Shown: positions 6,191 to 10,467 of the stretch, piece by piece
How the letters are laid out: each line of letters opens with the position of its first letter
Position numbering within the stretch: the first letter of the stretch is position 1
NCBI GenBank assembly: GCA_023410905.1
Contig: JAEYPL010000307.1
Location: forward strand, 1 to 10,467
Source of the DNA: Pseudomonadota bacterium
GTDB lineage: Bacteria; Pseudomonadota; Alphaproteobacteria; Rhizobiales; Hyphomicrobiaceae
Reading direction: 5' to 3'
DNA length: 10,467 nucleotides
The notes under the pieces: model-generated
Database searches by the model: none
The model's input: the letters and a program-made list of their open reading frames with translations, nothing else
Told to the model about the DNA's origin: nothing
Translations under genes and position numbers: made by a program

Positions 6191-7348
6191 ATGAATGTCG
6201 TCACTTCGACCGACGGGCTTGCCGCCCTTTGCCGCGAGCTCGCACAAAGCCGCTATGTCGCTGTCGACACAGAGTTCATGCGCGAGCAGACCTTCTGGCC
6301 GAAGCTGTGCCTCGTGCAGCTCGCCGGTCCGGATGCCGAGGCCGTTGTCGATCCGCTCGCCGAAGGCCTGGACCTCGCGCCCTTCTGGGACCTGATGACC
6401 GACCGCGATGTGGTGAAGGTCTTCCACGCCGCGCGCCAGGATCTCGAAATCGTACACGTCAAGACGGGCGCGCTGCCGGCCCCCGTGTTCGATACGCAAG
6501 TCGCGGCCATGGTCTGCGGCTTTGGCGACAGCATCAGCTACGTCAATCTGGTCAAGCGCATCAGTGGCGAGGATCTCGACAAATCATCCCGCTTCACGGA
6601 CTGGAGCCGTCGTCCGCTCAGCCAGAAGCAACTCCAGTACGCGCTCGGTGACGTTACGCACCTGCGCAAGGTCTATACGAGCCTTCAGAAAATGCTCGAG
6701 ACCTCGGGCCGTGCGCACTGGCTCGACGAGGAAATGGCGACGCTGCTCGATCCTGCCACGTACGAGACACATCCCGAGGACGCCTGGCGCCGCCTCAAGC
6801 TCAAGGTGCGCGGACGCAAGTCCCTGGCCGTGCTGATCGAGCTTGCCGCCTGGCGCGAGCGGGGCGCCCAGTCCCAGGACGTGCCGCGCAGCCGCATTAT
6901 CCGTGACGAGGCGCTGTACGACATCGCGAATCAGATGCCGACGGAGACGAAGCAGCTCGCCGAGCTGCGCACGCTGAGCGACGGCTTCTCGCGCTCGCAG
7001 CGCGCCAAGGAGATCATCGACGCCGTCAAACGCGGTCTGGCGCGCGATCCGGCGACGCTCCCCACGGTCAGCTCGCACGCGCCGTCCTCGGGCGACGTCA
7101 ATGCGCTTTGCGATATGCTGCGGGTGCTGCTCAAAGCCGCCGCCCAGCGTCACAAGGTGGCGCCGCGGCTCATTGCCGACGCCGACGATATCGAAGCCAT
7201 CGCCAGCCAGCGCAATCCGGATGTACCGGCTCTCAAGGGCTGGCGGCGGGAGCTCTTCGGGGAGGATGCACTGCGCCTCAAGGCTGGCGAGCTGGCGCTC
7301 ACTGTCAAGAATGGCGAGGTCGTCGCTATTCCGACCGCAAAGAAATAA
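6191..7348 (+). CDS. rnd: Ribonuclease D
   Basis: This 385-residue 3'-to-5' exoribonuclease trims the 3' ends of tRNA precursors and other small structured RNAs in the cytoplasm. The DEDD-type nuclease core is complete: D26 and E28 in VDTEF (Exo I), D84 in HAARQDLE (Exo II), and Y150/D154 in YALGDVTHL (Exo III), at nearly the same positions as in E. coli RNase D. An HRDC RNA-binding domain follows at about 205-285 (RKSLAVLIELAAWRE onward) and the C-terminal third contains a second helical, HRDC-like part. ATG 6191 is chosen because the protein then begins right before the Exo I strand, as in the family; the frame runs open upstream to 5693, but that stretch lies opposite the antitoxin gene. 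The ribosome binding site is weak. It diverges from the TA module and is followed by acnA 227 bases on. Confidence 0.94.
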   Translation: MNVVTSTDGLAALCRELAQSRYVAVDTEFMREQTFWPKLCLVQLAGPDAEAVVDPLAEGLDLAPFWDLMTDRDVVKVFHAARQDLEIVHVKTGALPAPVFDTQVAAMVCGFGDSISYVNLVKRISGEDLDKSSRFTDWSRRPLSQKQLQYALGDVTHLRKVYTSLQKMLETSGRAHWLDEEMATLLDPATYETHPEDAWRRLKLKVRGRKSLAVLIELAAWRERGAQSQDVPRSRIIRDEALYDIANQMPTETKQLAELRTLSDGFSRSQRAKEIIDAVKRGLARDPATLPTVSSHAPSSGDVNALCDMLRVLLKAAAQRHKVAPRLIADADDIEAIASQRNPDVPALKGWRRELFGEDALRLKAGELALTVKNGEVVAIPTAKK

Positions 7349-7445
7349 CCCGTCCGCTATCGGCCGCATCGCGTCCTGAGCGCCTGCCCAAAAATGCGCC
7401 CCTGATCTCGCGCGCGACCGTCTAGCGGAGGTCGCTGCGTCGCTT

Positions 7446-7451
7446 TATAAG
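7446..7451 (+). promoter_or_regulatory. acnA: Possible -10 element of acnA
   Basis: TATAAG, inside the run TTTATAAGG, is the only AT-rich hexamer of this kind in the 227-bp rnd-acnA gap. It lies about 125 bases before the acnA start. The corresponding -35 position (TAGCGG) is a poor match, so an activator or a non-sigma-70 form may apply. A 5-base inverted repeat CGACC/GGTCG (7415-7419 and 7430-7434) sits across the expected -35. No iron-responsive box is recognised, and no terminator for rnd is seen in the gap. Confidence 0.3.
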
Positions 7452-7575
7452 GCATCCAATCGCCCGGTCACCGTCCGCCCGTCCCGCCTGACGAACGGTG
7501 CTTGCCGTGCACTCACGTGCCCGGGTCCCGACAACCTCGATCGACTGCCGGATCGCTGCAGGAGACGTGCCCGTC

Positions 7576-10269
7576 ATGACCCTCACACCCACCTCGCTCG
7601 ACAGTTTCAAGTGCCGCAAGACCCTCAAGGTCGGCGACAAGTCCTATGAGATCTTCTCGCTGCCGGACGCCGAGAAGAATGGCCTTCCAGGCATTTCGCG
7701 GCTCCCCTTCTCGCTGAAAGTGCTGCTCGAGAACCTGCTGCGCTTCGAGGATGGACGCTCGGTCAAGGCGGCCGACATCAAGGCCATGGCCGCCTGGCTC
7801 ACCACCAAGACATCGAAGGCGGAGATCGCCTATCGCCCCGCACGCGTGCTGCTGCAGGACTTCACAGGCGTTCCCTGCGTCGTCGATCTCGCGGCCATGC
7901 GCGACGCCATGCAGACCATGGGTGGCGACCCCTCGAAGATCAATCCGCTGGTGCCGGTCGACCTCGTCATCGATCACTCGGTCATGGTCGACTACTTCGG
8001 CACGGCCGATGCCTTCCAGAAGAACGTCGATGTCGAGTACGAGCGCAATAAGGAGCGCTACGAGTTCCTCCGCTGGGGCGGCTCGGCCTTCAATAACTTC
8101 CGCGTCGTGCCGCCGGGCACGGGCATCTGCCATCAGGTGAACCTCGAATACCTCGGCCAGACTGTGTGGACGAAGGAAGTCGGCGGCGTCACGCAGGCGT
8201 TCCCGGATACGTGCATCGGCACGGACAGCCACACCACCATGATCAACGGTCTCTCGGTGCTCGGCTGGGGCGTTGGCGGTATCGAAGCCGAGGCGGCCAT
8301 GCTCGGCCAGCCCGTTGCCATGGTCATCCCCGAGGTGATCGGCTTCCGCCTCAAGGGTAAGCTCAAGGAAGGCATCACCGCGACCGACCTCGTGCTCACC
8401 TGCACACAGATGCTCAGGAAGCGCGGCGTCGTCGAGAAGTTCGTCGAGTTTTTCGGCGACGGCCTCGATCATCTCTCGCTCGAGGATCGCGCGACGATCG
8501 CCAACATGGCGCCGGAGTACGGCGCGACCTGCGGCTTCTTCCCGACGGACGCCGACACGATCAAGTATCTGACCTCCACGGGACGCTCGAAGGATCGCGT
8601 CGCGCTCGTCGAAGCCTACTGCAAGGTACAGGGCCTGTGGCGCCAGCCGGGCTATGAGCCGGTCTTCACGGACGTGCTGGAGCTTGACATCTCGACGGTC
8701 GAGCCTTCGATGGCTGGACCGAAGCGCCCGCAGGATCGCGTTCTGCTGAAGGATGCCAAGACCGGATTTGCGAAGTCGCTTCCCGAGATCGTGAAGGGCG
8801 CGACGATCGACGCGAAGACACCGGTCGGCGACGGCAGCTACAGCATCGGCAGCGGCGATATCGTGATCGCGGCCATCACGTCGTGCACGAATACGTCGAA
8901 TCCCTCTGTGCTCATTGCAGCAGGCCTTGTCGCCCGCAATGCCCGCGCCAAGGGCCTCGCCATCAAGCCCTGGGTGAAGACCTCTTTCGCACCGGGCTCG
9001 CAGGTCGTCACCGACTACCTCACCAAGGCCGGCCTGCAGACGGAGCTCGATGCGCTCGGCTTCAATCTCACGGGCTACGGCTGCACAGTTTGCATCGGCA
9101 ACAGCGGCCCGCTCCCAGAGCCGGTCTCGAAGGCGATCGCGGACGGCAATCTCGTCGCTGCGGCCGTGCTCTCCGGCAACCGCAACTTCGAAGGCCGCGT
9201 GCATGCCGAGGTGAAAGCGAACTACCTCGCCTCGCCGCCGCTCGTCGTCGCTTATGCGCTCTCTGGCACCATGAACAAGGATCTCACCACCGAGCCGATC
9301 GGCAAGGACCAGGACGGCAAGGACGTCCTCCTGCGCGACATCTGGCCGACAACGGCAGAGATCGCATCGATCGTGCGCTCGACGGTGACGCCCGATACGT
9401 TCGCCACGCGCTACGCCGATGTCTTCAAGGGCGACGAGAAGTGGCAGTCGCTCGGCAAGGCGCGCGCGAGCCTCACGTACGGTTGGAACACGGTCTCGAC
9501 CTATGTCCAGAACCCGCCGTACTTCGAGGGCATCACGATGGAGCCCAAGCCCATCACCGATGTCGCCAACGCGCGCATCCTCGGCCTCTTTGGCGACTCG
9601 ATCACGACCGATCACATCTCGCCGGCCGGATCGATCAAGCGCGACGGCCCCGCCGGCAACTACCTGATCGAGCGCCAGGTGCGCCCGCACGACTTCAACT
9701 CGTACGGCGCGCGGCGTGGCAACCACGAGATCATGATGCGCGGCACGTTCGCCAACATCCGCATCAAGAACCTCATGCTCGGCGGCAAGGAAGGCGGCAA
9801 CGCGATCCACTATCCCGATGGCAAGGAGGCGTCGATCTACGACGTCGCCATGCAGTACAAGGATGAGGGCGTGCCGCTGGTCGTGTTCGGCGGGAAGGAG
9901 TACGGCACGGGCTCATCACGCGATTGGGCGGCGAAGGGTACGGCCCTTCTCGGCATCCGCGCCGTAATCGTGCAGTCCTTCGAGCGCATTCATCGCTCGA
10001 ACCTCGTCGGCATGGGCGTGCTACCGCTCGTGTTCGAGGACGGCCTGTCGTGGCAGGACATTGGCCTCACCGGCAAGGAGTTCGTCACCATTCCCGGCCT
10101 CACTGACTTGAAGCCGCGCCAGAAGGTGATCCTCCAGGTGACGTTCGAGGATGGCGTGACGCGCGAAGTGCCGACGCTCTGCCGGATCGATACCGAGGAC
10201 GAGATGAGCTACTACCGCCACGGCGGCATCCTGCATTACGTGCTCCGCAACCTCGCCGCGGCGGCCTGA
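7576..10269 (+). CDS. acnA: Aconitate hydratase A (aconitase)
   Basis: The 897-residue enzyme interconverts citrate and isocitrate through cis-aconitate in the TCA cycle. It belongs to the AcnA/IRP1 family by length (E. coli AcnA 891) and motifs. The [4Fe-4S] cluster ligands are C437 (in ITSCTNTSNPS) and C503/C506 (in CTVCIGNSGPL). Other landmarks are FNNFRVVPPGTGICHQVN, GTDSHTTMINGL (with H219) and FGDSITTDHISPAGSI at the start of the swivel domain. The substrate-binding GTGSSRDWAAKG (777-788, with S780, S781 and R782) is followed by SFERIHRSNLVGMGVLPL. ATG 7576 is taken because AGGAGA lies 10 bases upstream and the protein begins as family members do; the open frame back to 7498 adds no recognisable sequence. 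The gene is intact and ends in a strong terminator. Homologues of IRP1 can bind RNA when the cluster is lost; nothing here tests that. Confidence 0.97.
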   Translation: MTLTPTSLDSFKCRKTLKVGDKSYEIFSLPDAEKNGLPGISRLPFSLKVLLENLLRFEDGRSVKAADIKAMAAWLTTKTSKAEIAYRPARVLLQDFTGVPCVVDLAAMRDAMQTMGGDPSKINPLVPVDLVIDHSVMVDYFGTADAFQKNVDVEYERNKERYEFLRWGGSAFNNFRVVPPGTGICHQVNLEYLGQTVWTKEVGGVTQAFPDTCIGTDSHTTMINGLSVLGWGVGGIEAEAAMLGQPVAMVIPEVIGFRLKGKLKEGITATDLVLTCTQMLRKRGVVEKFVEFFGDGLDHLSLEDRATIANMAPEYGATCGFFPTDADTIKYLTSTGRSKDRVALVEAYCKVQGLWRQPGYEPVFTDVLELDISTVEPSMAGPKRPQDRVLLKDAKTGFAKSLPEIVKGATIDAKTPVGDGSYSIGSGDIVIAAITSCTNTSNPSVLIAAGLVARNARAKGLAIKPWVKTSFAPGSQVVTDYLTKAGLQTELDALGFNLTGYGCTVCIGNSGPLPEPVSKAIADGNLVAAAVLSGNRNFEGRVHAEVKANYLASPPLVVAYALSGTMNKDLTTEPIGKDQDGKDVLLRDIWPTTAEIASIVRSTVTPDTFATRYADVFKGDEKWQSLGKARASLTYGWNTVSTYVQNPPYFEGITMEPKPITDVANARILGLFGDSITTDHISPAGSIKRDGPAGNYLIERQVRPHDFNSYGARRGNHEIMMRGTFANIRIKNLMLGGKEGGNAIHYPDGKEASIYDVAMQYKDEGVPLVVFGGKEYGTGSSRDWAAKGTALLGIRAVIVQSFERIHRSNLVGMGVLPLVFEDGLSWQDIGLTGKEFVTIPGLTDLKPRQKVILQVTFEDGVTREVPTLCRIDTEDEMSYYRHGGILHYVLRNLAAAA

Positions 10270-10323
10270 GGTTCAGATAGCGATCGGGTGCGGGCAGAGC
10301 TCGCGCCGGATGAGATGGTTAAG

Positions 10324-10360
10324 AAGCTCCTGTCCGATCGGACAGGAGCTTTTTTCTTTT
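10324..10360 (+). terminator. Intrinsic terminator of acnA
   Basis: A 12-bp perfect stem (arms 10324-10335 and 10340-10351, core AGCTCCTGTCC) closes on a GATC loop and is followed at once by a T-rich run (10350-10360, interrupted by a single C). It lies 55 bases after the acnA stop. The T-run is on the plus strand only, so it ends acnA transcription rather than serving both directions. Confidence 0.93.
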
Positions 10361-10385
10361 GCCTCGTGCACATTATGAGGGTGTC

Positions 10386-10456
10386 GCCGCCCCCTCGGCG
10401 GCAAGAAGAAGAGACCCGACTCTGACTTTGCTTCCGCCTCCCCCTCGAGAAGCAAA
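10386..10456. repeat. Two hairpin-forming inverted repeats at the window end
   Basis: GCCGCC/GGCGGC (10386-10391 and 10397-10402) has a 5-base loop, and TTTGCTTC/GAAGCAAA (10427-10434 and 10449-10456) has a 14-base loop. Neither is followed by a T-run on either strand inside the window. They may belong to the end of a convergent gene beyond the edge, or to untranslated sequence. I see no supportable gene in 10270-10467. Confidence 0.35.
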
Positions 10457-10467
10457 AAGGGCCGCCC

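Noticed and set aside
7513..9810. 765-codon minus-strand open frame opposite acnA
   Set aside because: It mirrors the highly conserved aconitase, has shadow-like composition rich in Arg, Asp and His, and no recognisable motif. Long stop-free antisense frames are normal at this GC content.
10273..10455. 60-codon minus-strand open frame after acnA
   Set aside because: It runs through the acnA terminator palindrome and has no recognisable protein features or ribosome binding site.
1..10467. CRISPR array, insertion sequence or prophage
   Set aside because: No regularly spaced identical repeats, transposase, integrase or terminal inverted repeats were found.

Overview
The window is GC-rich DNA (roughly low-to-mid 60s percent GC by eye) with strongly GC-biased third codon positions. 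Gene content and order (purN-purM as a pair, divergent from a DUF2066 protein, then ribonuclease D and a monofunctional aconitase A) suggest a chromosomal segment of an alphaproteobacterium, most likely Hyphomicrobiales/Rhizobiales. That placement is inference from gene families and synteny; no rRNA or other decisive marker is present.

Layout. On the minus strand, 108-1535 encodes an intact cytochrome P450 (475 aa). Its upstream gap separates it from purN (1762-2418) and purM (2415-3563), also on the minus strand and overlapping by 4 bp (GTGA), which together carry out two steps of de novo purine synthesis. A 268-bp divergent intergenic region (3564-3831) holds three imperfect tandem repeats and two inverted repeats. 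It separates purM from a secreted two-domain DUF2066 protein on the plus strand (3832-5109, alternative start 3658). Nine bases after that gene, and converging on it, is a toxin-antitoxin module of the RES-Xre type on the minus strand: antitoxin 5585-6034 (DUF2384/ParS-like), toxin 5119-5568 (RES, NAD-consuming family). Its own promoter and a perfect 12-bp palindrome lie just upstream. Ribonuclease D (6191-7348) and aconitase A (7576-10269) follow on the plus strand. A strong intrinsic terminator (10324-10360) closes acnA, and the last ~100 bases contain hairpins but no gene I can support.

Most of the window is core metabolism: purine synthesis, RNA processing and the TCA cycle. The accessory parts are the P450, with no redox partner in view, and the RES-Xre module. 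From general knowledge of alphaproteobacterial gene order, hda, ppk and ppx are often found between purNM/DUF2066 and rnd. Here that interval holds the TA module instead, so it may be a replacement or insertion site. I found no clearly novel multi-gene system. The most worthwhile leads are the TA module at a core-gene junction, the repeat-rich purM/DUF2066 control region, and the DUF2066 protein's linker-joined C-terminal domain.
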